Assembly: GCA_947482115.1 (NCBI GenBank)
Contig: CANKII010000001.1
Span: 248,001-312,000, forward strand
Length of the DNA stretch: 64,000 nucleotides
Direction: 5' to 3'
Origin: Fibrobacterota bacterium
GTDB lineage: Bacteria > Fibrobacterota > Fibrobacteria > UBA11236
Below the pieces are notes generated by a model. It ran no database searches, was not told the origin of the DNA, and saw nothing but the letters and a program-made list of their open reading frames with translations. Shown piece after piece: positions 41,779 through 51,052 of this stretch. How positions within the stretch are numbered: the stretch's first letter is position 1; every line of letters starts with the position of its first letter. The position numbers and the translations under genes were made by a program.

Positions 41779-43209
41779 TTAACCCCGGATAAGCGCCTCT
41801 ATTTCTTCAGGTTCACGGGGAATGGGTTCCGACAGGTTACGACAGCCTGCTTTTGTGACCAGCAGGTCGTCCTCAATACGAATTCCGATCCATTCGGAAT
41901 AACGTTTGCCTTTCAAAGTCATCGAGAAATGACCGTACAATCCCGGTTCATTCGAGATTTGCCAGCCCACTTGCAGGGGTTGGTCCTGATAGATACGATG
42001 GGGGTCGCCATCGTGTTCCTGTTCGCCCATGAGGTGGGACACGCCGTGGGGATTTTTCGAGTACGCCCGCTCCATTTTTCCGCCCTTGGACAGAAACTTT
42101 TCCTGCAGGGAGTTTTCAATGGAGGCCCATACGGCGTCATTCAACTTGCGAATGGTGGCACCGGGCCGGACATTTTTTTGATGCAACTTCGCGGCATCCA
42201 GCACGATTCCGTAGAGCAATTTCTGCAGTGAATTGTAGCGGCCTGAAACCGGAACGGTACGCGTAATGTCGGCATGCATTGTCCCATAGCGCGCACCAAA
42301 ATCGATCAGCACCAGGCTGTTGGCGGGAATGGGTTCATCGTTCTTGAGATAATGCAAAACGGTTCCATTGCGCCCTGCAGCAACGATGGAAGGAAAGCTG
42401 AGTCCGTAAGGGCTGCGACTTTTCATGCCATGTTCAATATGAGCCGCCAGCGCATTTTCGTTTTTAAATCCGGGTAATACCGCGAGGGTGTCGAGGAAAG
42501 CGGATCGGGTGATGTCGACGGCCAATTCACAGTCACGTACCTGTTCCTTTTCCAGTGGTAACCGCAACTGAAAATGCAGCGGGGCGCAGGTGCAGATTTC
42601 AAAATCCGCTTTGACGCTGCGCGCCATGCGTTCCAAACCCTGTTTAAAAATGAAGTTGTGATCGCCGCGAGTGGTTTTGAGTCGGCCGCCTTTATTCGGG
42701 TCGGAATATTGATGGAAGAACGCATAACCGAAGGATTGTTTCGATCGTTTCACCAAATCACGAAACCACGGGCCAAATTCTCCCAGAGGGCGAACATCTT
42801 CAATGCCTGTAAGGCGTCGAAGGTCTTGTAAGTCCTGCGACTTTTCCGCATTGTCGCCGGTGGGATACCCAAATCGTACGCCGTCCCAGAATTCCTTTTT
42901 CGGATCTTTTTCCGGAACGAATAAAATTTCCTGTGGCTTTCCACCCGGAACCAGGGCCAGAACGATTTGCGGTTGATTGATACCGCACAAATGGATCAAT
43001 GCGGGTTCCTGAAAAATTTTTAAGCCGTTCATATGCCAGATGTTTTCAGCACCTGGCTCACGGGGGACGCCGGAGAAAATGGCGAAGCCGTCCAGCGCAT
43101 CCAGATGGCGTTTGCGACGGCGTTTCAGAATTTCAGGAAAACGAAACCCCGCCGATCCTACTGGAAAGACCTGGGAATAACGTTGAAGTAACGCTGGAGT
43201 CGCGTTCAC
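41779..43209 (-). CDS. Xaa-Pro aminopeptidase (M24 family)
   Basis: A 476-residue metallopeptidase that removes N-terminal residues preceding proline. The N-terminal domain starts with the AMP_N pattern (YSQVFPVGSAGFRFPEILKRRR shortened). The C-terminal pita-bread domain has metal ligands in LIDFGARYGTMHADITRTVP (two Asp), GVSHLMGEQEHD (His), ISNEPGLYG (Glu) and GIRIEDDLLVT (Glu). The length matches PepP. It overlaps leuD by 4 bases and so is translated from the leu transcript. Confidence 0.9.
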   Translation of the reverse strand: MNATPALLQRYSQVFPVGSAGFRFPEILKRRRKRHLDALDGFAIFSGVPREPGAENIWHMNGLKIFQEPALIHLCGINQPQIVLALVPGGKPQEILFVPEKDPKKEFWDGVRFGYPTGDNAEKSQDLQDLRRLTGIEDVRPLGEFGPWFRDLVKRSKQSFGYAFFHQYSDPNKGGRLKTTRGDHNFIFKQGLERMARSVKADFEICTCAPLHFQLRLPLEKEQVRDCELAVDITRSAFLDTLAVLPGFKNENALAAHIEHGMKSRSPYGLSFPSIVAAGRNGTVLHYLKNDEPIPANSLVLIDFGARYGTMHADITRTVPVSGRYNSLQKLLYGIVLDAAKLHQKNVRPGATIRKLNDAVWASIENSLQEKFLSKGGKMERAYSKNPHGVSHLMGEQEHDGDPHRIYQDQPLQVGWQISNEPGLYGHFSMTLKGKRYSEWIGIRIEDDLLVTKAGCRNLSEPIPREPEEIEALIRG

Positions 43210-43829
43210 CAGCGTCCGCTGACATAGGGAAGATGCGCGGCCACTTCATCCACTTCAGGCAAATGCGAAAGCAATTCGTTCATGGGATTCCACTGGCCGC
43301 TTTGGAATTGGGATTGCGGTCCCGCAGGCATGATGACAGTTTCGTTAATCGTCCCGCTGATTTGCAAAGTATTGAGATCCAACGTCCAGTTGGCGGACGG
43401 ATTGGATTCCACGGCTTGAAAAAGCTTTTGTGCGGTGGCTTCATCAACAGTCACACAGGGAATGCCGAGGGACACGCAATTGCCAAAAAATATTTCGGCG
43501 AAGCTTACACCCAAGATGGCTTTGATTCCCCAGCGCATCAAGGCTTGCGGAGCATGCTCACGACTGCTGCCGCAGCCGAAATTTTTATCCACAAAAAGGA
43601 TGCTTGCGCCCTGGAAGTCCGGGTTTTCGAATGAGTGGATTTGGTTCTTGGCTTTCAGTCCGCGGCGATCGTCCTCAAACGCATGTTCGCCAAGTCCGTC
43701 AAAGGTGACGCAACGCAGATAACGCGCCGGGATGATGCGATCGGTGTCGATGTCGTTGCCGCGCAACGGAATGCCGCGGCCGGAAACGGAAGTGATGATG
43801 AGTGAATCGGCAGTCATTGTCTTCTCCAT
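43206..43829 (-). CDS. leuD: 3-isopropylmalate dehydratase small subunit
   Basis: With LeuC it isomerises 2- to 3-isopropylmalate in leucine biosynthesis. The 207-residue protein has GNDIDTDRIIPARYL, FGCGSSREHAPQAL and GVSFAEIFFGNC, diagnostic for LeuD. Its ATG overlaps the leuC stop by one base (TAATG); a second ATG 12 bases on is possible. leuA and leuB are not in this window. Confidence 0.94.
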   Translation of the reverse strand: MEKTMTADSLIITSVSGRGIPLRGNDIDTDRIIPARYLRCVTFDGLGEHAFEDDRRGLKAKNQIHSFENPDFQGASILFVDKNFGCGSSREHAPQALMRWGIKAILGVSFAEIFFGNCVSLGIPCVTVDEATAQKLFQAVESNPSANWTLDLNTLQISGTINETVIMPAGPQSQFQSGQWNPMNELLSHLPEVDEVAAHLPYVSGRW

Positions 43830-45244
43830 TACTTCAACCCGAATACCTTGCGGGCATCGGAAACTTTTCCAGTGACGGCGGCAGCAGCTGCCATAATCGG
43901 ACTCATGAGCAAGGTACGACCGGCGGGCGATCCTTGACGGCCTTTGAAATTACGGTTGCTTGTGGAAGCACAGATTTCGCGACCTTTGAGTTTGTCGGGA
44001 TTCATAGCCAGACACATGGAACAACCCGGTTCACGCCATTCAAAACCCGCTTCACGAAATACTTCGTGCAGACCCAGAGCTTTGGCGGCCTTATCGACAG
44101 CCTCCGAACCCGGAACCACGAGGGCTTTCACTCCCGGTGCGACCTTATGACCCTTGACCACACGGGCAGCTTCCTGGAAATCTGAGATGCGGCCATTGGT
44201 GCAGGAACCGATGAATACGACATTCACCGGAAGACCTTCGATCTTCTGACCGTCTTGCAGATCCATGTATTCCAGCGCTTCGCGAATCAACGGTTTTTCG
44301 GATTCACTGAAAGAAGCCACCGTGGGAATATTTTCATCCACAGCCACGGATTGACCGGGAGTGATGCCCCAAGTGACGTGCGGGGCCAGTGAACTTCCAT
44401 CCAAAGTGACGACATCATCGAAGGTCGCGTCCGCATCGGAAGCGATGCTGCGCCAATACTCAACAGCCTTGTCCCAATCCGCGCCTTGCGGGGAATAGGG
44501 ACGACCTTTGAGATATTCAAAAGTGGTCTCGTCCGGATTCACATAGCCGATGCGCGCACCGCCCTCAATGGACATGTTGCACAAGGTCATGCGCTCTTCC
44601 ATGGAGAAATTCGAAATCACTTCTCCGCAATATTCATAGGCATAGCCTACGCCGCCGTTGACACCGAGTTTACGGATGATGGCGAGAATGACATCCTTGG
44701 CATACACGCCCGGAGACAATTTGCCATCGACTTGAATTTTGCGAACCTTGAGGCGCCCCAAGCTCATAGTTTGTGTGGCGAGAATGTCCGCAACCTGACT
44801 GGTACCGATTCCAAAAGCCAAAGAACCAAAGGCGCCATGCGTTGACGTATGACTGTCTCCGCAGGCAATAGTCATGCCCGGTTGAGTCAGACCCAATTCC
44901 GGACCGATGACATGCACAATGCCTTGTTTGCCGGATTCGGGTCCGAAGTAGGAAACGCCGAAGTCCTTGGTGTTTTTTTCAATGGCCTGAAGCATCTCTT
45001 CCGCCAATGAGTCCTGAAGAGGACGATGACGCTCTTTCGAGTCCGTGGGAATAATATGATCCACAGTGGCAAAGCTGCGATTGGGAAAGCGCACTTTAAG
45101 CCTGCGTTCGCGTAAAAGGGCAAAGGCTTGGGGGGATGTCACTTCATGAACGAGATGCAGACCGATTAAGACCTGATACTGGCCGGAAGAGAGACGGCTG
45201 ACGACGTGTCGGTCAAAGACCTTGTTGTAGAGATTCTGTTTCAT
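43829..45244 (-). CDS. leuC: 3-isopropylmalate dehydratase large subunit
   Basis: An aconitase-family iron-sulfur enzyme of 471 residues. Cluster cysteines are visible in [10 protein letters not shown] and in [22 protein letters not shown] and [13 protein letters not shown] are also typical. It is the large partner of LeuD, encoded downstream with a one-base overlap. The gene lies 39 bases downstream of the TlpA-like gene. Confidence 0.95.
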   Translation of the reverse strand: MKQNLYNKVFDRHVVSRLSSGQYQVLIGLHLVHEVTSPQAFALLRERRLKVRFPNRSFATVDHIIPTDSKERHRPLQDSLAEEMLQAIEKNTKDFGVSYFGPESGKQGIVHVIGPELGLTQPGMTIACGDSHTSTHGAFGSLAFGIGTSQVADILATQTMSLGRLKVRKIQVDGKLSPGVYAKDVILAIIRKLGVNGGVGYAYEYCGEVISNFSMEERMTLCNMSIEGGARIGYVNPDETTFEYLKGRPYSPQGADWDKAVEYWRSIASDADATFDDVVTLDGSSLAPHVTWGITPGQSVAVDENIPTVASFSESEKPLIREALEYMDLQDGQKIEGLPVNVVFIGSCTNGRISDFQEAARVVKGHKVAPGVKALVVPGSEAVDKAAKALGLHEVFREAGFEWREPGCSMCLAMNPDKLKGREICASTSNRNFKGRQGSPAGRTLLMSPIMAAAAAVTGKVSDARKVFGLK

Positions 45245-45283
45245 GGGACATTGAAAAATAGAAAAATGGGGCCGGAGGACAAT

Positions 45284-45781
45284 TCACAATTGCGCTAGAA
45301 TTTCCTGTTCCAATTGATCCCCAAGGGCCACGCCTTCGGTTCTTTTCTTCAACATTCCGTCGCGGCCCACCAAAAAGGAGGTCGGAATGCCGGTCAGGCC
45401 TCCAAATTTGCTGATGGTTTCCTGACCGCCGATCAACATGGGATAGTTAATGTGATAATATTCCATGATGGGACGAGCTTTGCTGCCATCTGGATCATCG
45501 ATGTTAATCCCCACAACCCGAAAACCACGTTTCCCATACATGTCTTGTAATGCCATCAAAATGGGCATTTCCATTTTGCAGGGGCCGCACCACGTAGCCC
45601 AGAAAACAACAAGGGTTACCAGAGTGTCTTTGGGTGAAACGGTATAGGTCTCGCCGGAATATGTTTTAAGAGCGACCAAGGGTACTTCACCCGCTCTTTT
45701 TTCCTGGTGGCATCCGGTAGTCAATAGGACTGACATCAGAAGAAACAGTACCGGAATCGCTGTAAAAAGTCGTGTTTTCAT
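45284..45781 (-). CDS. TlpA/ResA-like thioredoxin lipoprotein
   Basis: A 165-residue protein with a lipobox ending in C24 (LLTTGCHQ), so it is probably anchored at the periplasmic face of a membrane. The thioredoxin active site is WCGPC (64-68) in FWATWCGPCKMEMP, and the cis-proline loop is GIPTSFLVG. Family members reduce disulfides of apocytochromes or other periplasmic proteins; the substrate here is unknown. It shares the strand of leuCD but probably has its own role. Confidence 0.88.
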   Translation of the reverse strand: MKTRLFTAIPVLFLLMSVLLTTGCHQEKRAGEVPLVALKTYSGETYTVSPKDTLVTLVVFWATWCGPCKMEMPILMALQDMYGKRGFRVVGINIDDPDGSKARPIMEYYHINYPMLIGGQETISKFGGLTGIPTSFLVGRDGMLKKRTEGVALGDQLEQEILAQL

Positions 45782-45851
45782 CCTTTACGCAATATATGAA
45801 ACCGTGCGGCTTCCTTGCCAGAATATCCCCCTCGACTTAACCTTCCCAACC

Positions 45852-46595
45852 ATGTCTTATTTGTGGCTTCCGGCGGGATTAGCGCTCAGTTCGTGGTTTG
45901 GATTTGCCCTCGGAGTTCTGCCATACAGGAAGCGCAAGCATTCCGAAGACATGGGTTCTTCGGCGCTCGATCATCTCTTTCCCATCACCGTGGCCTTTTT
46001 CCTTGGCTATCTGGCCATGACGCTTTTGCCGCACGCGCTCCTCGAGTCCAGACAACCTTTCTTCGCATTTATTGTCGGTGCAGTCGTGATGGCTTTCTTG
46101 TCGCGAAAAGTATTTCATCGCGATCCTTGTTGCGAAGTGGGGCACACTCATGATCCCCTGGGCCTGACTTTTTTTCTGGCCTTATCGGTGTGTTCCATCA
46201 ATGACGGCATTTTGATCGGCTTAATCCATCCACCTTTGTTGTCCGGTTTGAATTTGGGAATGCTGTTTCACAAGGTCACATCGTCTTTTGCACTGGCACT
46301 GGCCTTGGGACATTGGCATTATCGTGGAAAACGACTGTCGTTATTTGGATTGGCGAACGGATTAATCAGCCCGGTCTGCTTTTTTATTGGACTGTTTTTG
46401 CGAAGCGCCCCACATGCAGTATTGGACGCATTGCTGGGATTCTCTGCGGGAATTCTGACCTATACCGTGCTTACCGGAATGCTGCCGCACAGTCATCAAA
46501 TGCTGAAACGAAAACCAACGGCTTGGATTGGATTTATCGCGGCCCTTGGAATATCGCTGTATCTCGGATTTTTACACCGGGCCTGGCATCATTAA
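45852..46595 (+). CDS. ZIP-like metal transporter
   Basis: I choose ATG 45852, giving 247 residues that begin directly with a membrane helix; an upstream GTG at 45804 adds a polar stretch and is less likely. About eight hydrophobic helices are visible. The helix-4-like segment SINDGILIGLIHPP and the following helix MLFHKVTSSFALALALGH recall the HN..DG..I and HE..E metal sites of ZIP proteins, and a histidine-containing loop CCEVGHTHD could bind metal between helices. The substrate is probably zinc or another divalent ion, by analogy. It is divergent from the TlpA-like gene. Confidence 0.68.
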   Translation: MSYLWLPAGLALSSWFGFALGVLPYRKRKHSEDMGSSALDHLFPITVAFFLGYLAMTLLPHALLESRQPFFAFIVGAVVMAFLSRKVFHRDPCCEVGHTHDPLGLTFFLALSVCSINDGILIGLIHPPLLSGLNLGMLFHKVTSSFALALALGHWHYRGKRLSLFGLANGLISPVCFFIGLFLRSAPHAVLDALLGFSAGILTYTVLTGMLPHSHQMLKRKPTAWIGFIAALGISLYLGFLHRAWHH

Positions 46596-46630
46596 TCGCT
46601 GACTTCGACTCCGCTCAGTCAGCGATTAAT
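46591..46630. terminator. 14-bp perfect palindrome covering two convergent stop codons
   Basis: ATTAATCGCTGACT (46591-46604) is exactly repeated inverted at 46617-46630, with the loop TCGACTCCGCTC. The left arm holds the TAA stop of the ZIP-like gene, and the right arm holds the stop of hldD on the minus strand. The core is of the same TTCGAC...GCTCA kind as the dispersed repeats. It probably terminates both transcripts. Confidence 0.75.
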
Positions 46631-47630
46631 TCCATCCAAAAATTTGTTCGCCCATTTCGAGGTAAGGAATATAGGCGGACACGCCCTCTTCCAAGGTTTG
46701 AATCGCCTTTCGGTATCCAGCTTTCTTGATCTTGCTGATCTCCGCTTCGGTGAAATACTGGTACTTGCCTTGTAATACTTCAGGCATGGGAATAAAGTCA
46801 ATGCGCGGTTCGCGACCCATGGCAAAGAACACAGCCTTCATCATGTCGATCCACGTTCGCGAGGTTCCCGTTCCCACATTGTAAATGCCGCCATCCACCT
46901 TGGGATTCAGGAAGAACAAAGTCATGTCCACCGCATCCATCACATGCAGAAAATCGCGTTTCTGTTCACCGTCTTGATAATCGGGACGATGAGACTTGAA
47001 TAATTGTACGGAGCCGGTTTCACGGATTTGTGCGTGAGCCTTGGCCACCATGCTTTTCATGTCACCCTTGTGATACTCGTTGGGTCCATAAACATTGAAG
47101 TATTTGAGGCCCGCAGAGTATTCAAAGGCACCATGACGCAACGCCCAGAGATCGAATAATTGCTTGGAATATCCGTAAGCATTTAGGGGCCGGAGATTGG
47201 GAATCATGGAATGGTCGTCGTTATAGCCGAGACTTCCGTCCCCATAAGTCGCTGCGGAGGAGGCGTAGATAAACCGGACGGGATCTTTTTTCTTCGCACA
47301 CCATTGAGCTAACAACTTGGTGTATTCAAAATTGTTCTTGAGCAAAAAAACCACATCCGCTTCGGTGGTGGAGGAACAAGCACCGAGATGGAAAATGGCC
47401 TTGATGTTCAGATGATCCAATTTACCGGCAAGGAGGGCTTCTAGAAAATCCTTGCGGTCATAATAATCCGAATAACGCAGCGGAACCAAATTGCGCCAAC
47501 GACTGTCTTTTCCGGGCGCGTCGACCAGAATCAAATTATCACGACCAAATTGGTTGAGGCGATAGGCAAGGGTGCTGCCCAAAAATCCGGCGGCACCGGT
47601 GATGACATAACAGGGGGATGTGGCGGTCAT
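46626..47630 (-). CDS. hldD: ADP-glyceromanno-heptose 6-epimerase
   Basis: Converts ADP-D-glycero-mannoheptose to the L-form for the lipopolysaccharide inner core. The 334-residue short-chain dehydrogenase fold has TGAAGFLGSTLA for NAD(P) binding, HLGACSSTTEADV, ASSAATYGDG and the catalytic YGYSK, followed by LKYFNVYGPNEYHKGDM and RDFLHVMDAVD. Length and motifs match HldD. It implies heptose-containing lipopolysaccharide, so a Gram-negative outer membrane. Other heptose genes are not in the window. Confidence 0.94.
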   Translation of the reverse strand: MTATSPCYVITGAAGFLGSTLAYRLNQFGRDNLILVDAPGKDSRWRNLVPLRYSDYYDRKDFLEALLAGKLDHLNIKAIFHLGACSSTTEADVVFLLKNNFEYTKLLAQWCAKKKDPVRFIYASSAATYGDGSLGYNDDHSMIPNLRPLNAYGYSKQLFDLWALRHGAFEYSAGLKYFNVYGPNEYHKGDMKSMVAKAHAQIRETGSVQLFKSHRPDYQDGEQKRDFLHVMDAVDMTLFFLNPKVDGGIYNVGTGTSRTWIDMMKAVFFAMGREPRIDFIPMPEVLQGKYQYFTEAEISKIKKAGYRKAIQTLEEGVSAYIPYLEMGEQIFGWN

Positions 47631-47661
47631 AGTCAGTCAAAATTATATCCTTTTTGACGTC

Positions 47662-47712
47662 CGCGGTGCTTCGACGGTTCGACAGGCTCACCGCAGGCTG
47701 GTCAGCAACCGC
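47662..47712. repeat. Palindromic repeat between hldD and nth
   Basis: The outer arms CGCGGTGC (47662-47669) and GCAACCGCG (47704-47712) pair with a bulge. Inside is GGTTCGACAGGCTCACC (47676-47692), the inverted form of the core GGTGAGCYTGTCGAAYCC seen at 10968 and 14454. It lies in the divergent promoter region of hldD and nth. Confidence 0.68.
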
Positions 47713-47733
47713 GTCTGCGTTTAAAAAGGCGTT

Positions 47734-48354
47734 ATGAATAAGATCCAAAAAGTCAAAAGAATAAGCCAAGTGCTGGATGAGTTATATCCCAATCCGCCGA
47801 TTCCGTTACACCACGAAAATGCGTTCACTTTATGCATTGCGGTGTTGCTGTCAGCCCAAGCCACGGACAAATCCGTAAACCTTGTGACCCCGGAACTGTT
47901 CCGAAGGGCTCCCACGCCGGAAGCCATGGTGAAATTAGGACCGGAGAAAATTCTGTCCATCATTAAGACGGTGGGGCTGGCTCCCACCAAAAGCCGCAAT
48001 GTTTGGAATCTCTGTCGCATCCTGCTGGAAAAACATGATGGCAAGATTCCGAGCACGTTTGAGGAATTGGAAGCCTTGCCGGGCGTGGGTCACAAAACTG
48101 CCTCGGTAGTCATGTCGCAGGCTTTTGGATTTCCCGCTTTTCCCGTGGACACGCATATTCACCGGTTGGCAGAACGTTGGGGGTTGTCCAACGGAACCAC
48201 CGTGGAACAAACCGAAAGGGATTTGAAAAAGTTATTTCCCGAGAATCAGTGGAATAAACTCCACTTGCAAATCATCTATTACGGCCGCGAATATTGTCCG
48301 GCGCGTGGACATGATTTGGAACGCTGCGTTTTGTGCCGGGAATTTAAACGTTGA
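47734..48354 (+). CDS. nth: Endonuclease III
   Basis: A DNA glycosylase/AP lyase for oxidised pyrimidines. The 206-residue protein has the helix-hairpin-helix with the catalytic lysine K121 (LPGVGHKTASVV) and the catalytic aspartate D139 (FPVDTHIHRLAERW). The C-terminal iron-sulfur motif has only three cysteines: C188, C198 and C201 (C-x9-C-x2-C), and the chain ends five residues after the last. The usual pattern is C-x6-C-x2-C-x5-C. Whether a cluster is bound is uncertain. Confidence 0.92.
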   Translation: MNKIQKVKRISQVLDELYPNPPIPLHHENAFTLCIAVLLSAQATDKSVNLVTPELFRRAPTPEAMVKLGPEKILSIIKTVGLAPTKSRNVWNLCRILLEKHDGKIPSTFEELEALPGVGHKTASVVMSQAFGFPAFPVDTHIHRLAERWGLSNGTTVEQTERDLKKLFPENQWNKLHLQIIYYGREYCPARGHDLERCVLCREFKR

Positions 48355-48357
48355 ATC

Positions 48358-49464
48358 CTAAACGTTGAACAGGAAGTGCATGATATCTGCATCCTGCACA
48401 ATGTATTCCTTGCCTTCGGTCCGAACCAATCCCTTTTCCTTCGCTGCCTGCCAAGTTCCGCATTTGACTAAATCGGCAAAGGCCAAGGTTTCTGCGCGGA
48501 TGAATCCCTTTTCAAAATCGGAGTGAATGACGCCTGCTGCCTGCGGAGCCTTCCAGCCTTTGTGAATCGTCCAGGCACGAGTTTCCTGCTCACCAGCTGT
48601 GAAATACGTTTCCAGTCCGAGCATGGAAAAACCCTTGTGAATCACGCGATCGAGCCCGCTCTCCGTAAGTCCCATCGTTTTCAGAAAATCGTCTTTTTCA
48701 GAAGGATCCAGTTCGGCGATTTCGCTTTCGATTTTTCCGCTAATGACAACGACGTCACAGCCTTGCTCTTTCGCATAAGTTTGCAGAGCTTTCAGATGAT
48801 CATTGCCGGATTGAATTTCATCTTCGCGCATATTGGCGCAATAGAACATGGGCTTCAAGGTCAGCAAACCGAGATCTTTAATTAAATCGTTTTCTTCCTT
48901 GGAAATTCCCGCGGCACGAGCTGGTTGTCCGGCATCCAACAACACCTTGATTTTTTCCAAGACTGCTACACGGGCTTTGGCTTCCTTGGCATCCGGACTT
49001 GTAACCAGTGCTGCGAGCTTTTTATCCTTCGCCAGTTTTTTGTCCAGCGTATCGAGATCGCGCAAAGCCAGTTCAAGATTGACGATGTCGGCGTCATGTG
49101 TGGGATTGATGGTGCCTTCGACGTGAGTCACATCCACATCCTCGAAACAGCGGGTGACATGCATGATCGCATCGGTTTCTCGGATGTGCGACAGGAATTG
49201 ATTGCCCAGTCCTTCACCCTGCGATGCGCCTTTGACGAGTCCGGCGATATCGACAAATTGCATGACTGCGGGAAGTTCGCGTTTGGGCTTGTAGATGCGG
49301 GTCAGCTCACGCAGGCGCGGGTCGGGAATGTTGACCATGCCGACGTTCGGGTCCTTGGTGCAAAAAGGGAAATTGGCCGCTTCAGCCCCCGCAGAGGTGA
49401 GCGCGTTGAAAATGGTGGACTTTCCGACGTTGGGAAGACCGACAATGCCACATTTGAAACCCAT
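48358..49464 (-). CDS. ychF: Ribosome-binding ATPase YchF
   Basis: A conserved P-loop NTPase of the OBG group that binds ribosomes and prefers ATP. I choose the ATG at 49464 (GGGG 7 bases upstream; MGFKCGIVGLPNVGKST), giving 368 residues, the normal length; the frame continues upstream without coding character. Motifs: GLPNVGKS (G1), DIAGLVKGASQGEGLGNQFL (G3), and the C-terminal TGS-like domain (EQETRAWTIHKGWKAPQAAG, HSDFEKGFIRAET). It is convergent with nth, with three bases between the stops. Confidence 0.95.
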   Translation of the reverse strand: MGFKCGIVGLPNVGKSTIFNALTSAGAEAANFPFCTKDPNVGMVNIPDPRLRELTRIYKPKRELPAVMQFVDIAGLVKGASQGEGLGNQFLSHIRETDAIMHVTRCFEDVDVTHVEGTINPTHDADIVNLELALRDLDTLDKKLAKDKKLAALVTSPDAKEAKARVAVLEKIKVLLDAGQPARAAGISKEENDLIKDLGLLTLKPMFYCANMREDEIQSGNDHLKALQTYAKEQGCDVVVISGKIESEIAELDPSEKDDFLKTMGLTESGLDRVIHKGFSMLGLETYFTAGEQETRAWTIHKGWKAPQAAGVIHSDFEKGFIRAETLAFADLVKCGTWQAAKEKGLVRTEGKEYIVQDADIMHFLFNV

Positions 49465-49528
49465 GAAAATCCCCTTTGGAAGGAGCGTAAAGTTAGGTTT
49501 TTCGTTCAATAGCTGCAGGGAGCCGATC

Positions 49529-50923
49529 ATGCAAAAAGTGTTTTTTCCGTTATTCCACGCTCTGGCCATGCTGTCTTTAGCCGCCAGCGGAAGTTCGGAA
49601 CAACGCACGGCCCGGTATTTCGAGTCAATCCGTAATTCCCCTTCGCAGCAAATGGCTTTTCTTTTGAAGGTGCCTAAGGGCGGGGATTTGCACAGCCATC
49701 TTTCAGGAGCAGTGTATGCCGAGTCCATGATCCAATGGGCAGCGGACAAGGGGATGTGTGTCAACACCGCAATGGTTGCCTCGCCACCTCCTTGTGACTC
49801 CACGGCAGGACAGGTTCAGGCCAAGACTGCGTTTTCAAATTCCGTTCTATATCGTCAAATGATCAATGCGTGGTCGATGCGTGCATGGGAATACTCGGGG
49901 CAAACTGGACATGATCATTTCTTCGATACCTTCGGAAAATTCGGCGCAGCCAATTCCGGTGAAACAGGGAAGATGCTGGCCGAGGTTGCTGCACGCGCAG
50001 CCCGTGGGCACGTGAGCTATCTGGAATTGATGCTGACACCGGAAGGTCTTTCCATGCAACTCGGAAAGAAAATCGGCTGGGATTCCAATTTTGTCGAAAC
50101 CTTGCGGGCATTGGAGAGTCACGGCATCTATGATGCGGTGACTGCAGGGACTCAATCGATCAAAACAGCGGAAGCCCAAAAGGACAGCATTCTGAAATGC
50201 GGTACCACCCAAGCAGATGCGGGATGCTCGGTGACCATCCGCTATCTGTATCAAGTATTGCGCGAGTTTGCACCGGGTCAGGTCTTCGCTCAAATCACCA
50301 CGGGATTTCTGATGGCTGAGGACACCACATCCAAAGTGGTCGGACTGAATCTGGTGCAAGCCGAAGATGGGGTTAACTCCATGAAAAACTTTTCGCTTCA
50401 CATGCACATGCTGGATTACCTGCGTGTCATCTATTCCAAAGCGCATATCAGTTTGCATGCCGGGGAACTTGCTCCGGGTCTTGTTCCGCCGGAAGGCATG
50501 ACCTTCCACATCCGTGAATCGGTTTTGATCGGACATGCCGAACGCATCGGGCATGGCATTGACATTATGCATGAAAGCCAGCCCTATGATCTTTTGAAGG
50601 AAATGGCCAAACGCAATGTCATGGTGGAAATCTGTCTGACGAGCAACGATGTCATTCTTGGAGTCCGCAAGGAACAGCATCCGCTGAATACCTATATGCA
50701 ATACCACGTTCCCGTAGCTTTGGCGACGGATGATGAAGGTGTTTCGAGATCGGAGATGTCGATGGAGTATCTGAAGGCCACGCAGGATCAAGGCTTGGGA
50801 TATGTTCAACTCAAAGAAATGGCAAGGAACAGTTTAGTCCATGCTTTCGTGAGCGATGGAGAAAAGATGCGGTTGGAGAAAAAACTGGAGGAGGATTTTA
50901 GGGAATTTGAGATGGGGTATTGA
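49529..50923 (+). CDS. Exported adenosine-deaminase-like hydrolase (ADGF type)
   Basis: I choose ATG 49529 because it gives a signal peptide (QKVFFPLFHALAMLSLAASG); the frame upstream is a shadow of ychF. The protein has 464 residues. Zinc-binding and catalytic residues of the adenosine deaminase family are visible: GGDLHSHLSGA (HxH), SLHAGELAPG (His and Glu), GHAERIGHGIDI (His) and ALATDDEGVSRSEMS (Asp-Asp). The similarity is nearest to the secreted adenosine deaminase growth-factor (CECR1-like) branch. It may deaminate extracellular adenosine for nucleoside use; the true substrate is inferred. Confidence 0.86.
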   Translation: MQKVFFPLFHALAMLSLAASGSSEQRTARYFESIRNSPSQQMAFLLKVPKGGDLHSHLSGAVYAESMIQWAADKGMCVNTAMVASPPPCDSTAGQVQAKTAFSNSVLYRQMINAWSMRAWEYSGQTGHDHFFDTFGKFGAANSGETGKMLAEVAARAARGHVSYLELMLTPEGLSMQLGKKIGWDSNFVETLRALESHGIYDAVTAGTQSIKTAEAQKDSILKCGTTQADAGCSVTIRYLYQVLREFAPGQVFAQITTGFLMAEDTTSKVVGLNLVQAEDGVNSMKNFSLHMHMLDYLRVIYSKAHISLHAGELAPGLVPPEGMTFHIRESVLIGHAERIGHGIDIMHESQPYDLLKEMAKRNVMVEICLTSNDVILGVRKEQHPLNTYMQYHVPVALATDDEGVSRSEMSMEYLKATQDQGLGYVQLKEMARNSLVHAFVSDGEKMRLEKKLEEDFREFEMGY

Positions 50924-51052
50924 ATCTTAATCTCCGAATTTATGGATTTTCGGGCATAACGATTTGCTTTTAAATCGAGATATGGTCACATACTTAGGAC
51001 TGTTGCACCTAAATTGAGGATAATGGTTGCCTAAGTTTGGGAGAGGGAAACT

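Noticed and set aside
48346-48369. Direct repeat AAACGTTGAA twice at the nth-ychF stop junction
   Set aside because: Ten bases only, and at a three-base junction of two stop codons; may be chance.
49465-49803. 113-residue N-terminal extension of YchF
   Set aside because: YchF proteins start at MGFKCGIVG; the extension overlaps the start of the divergent gene and has no domain.
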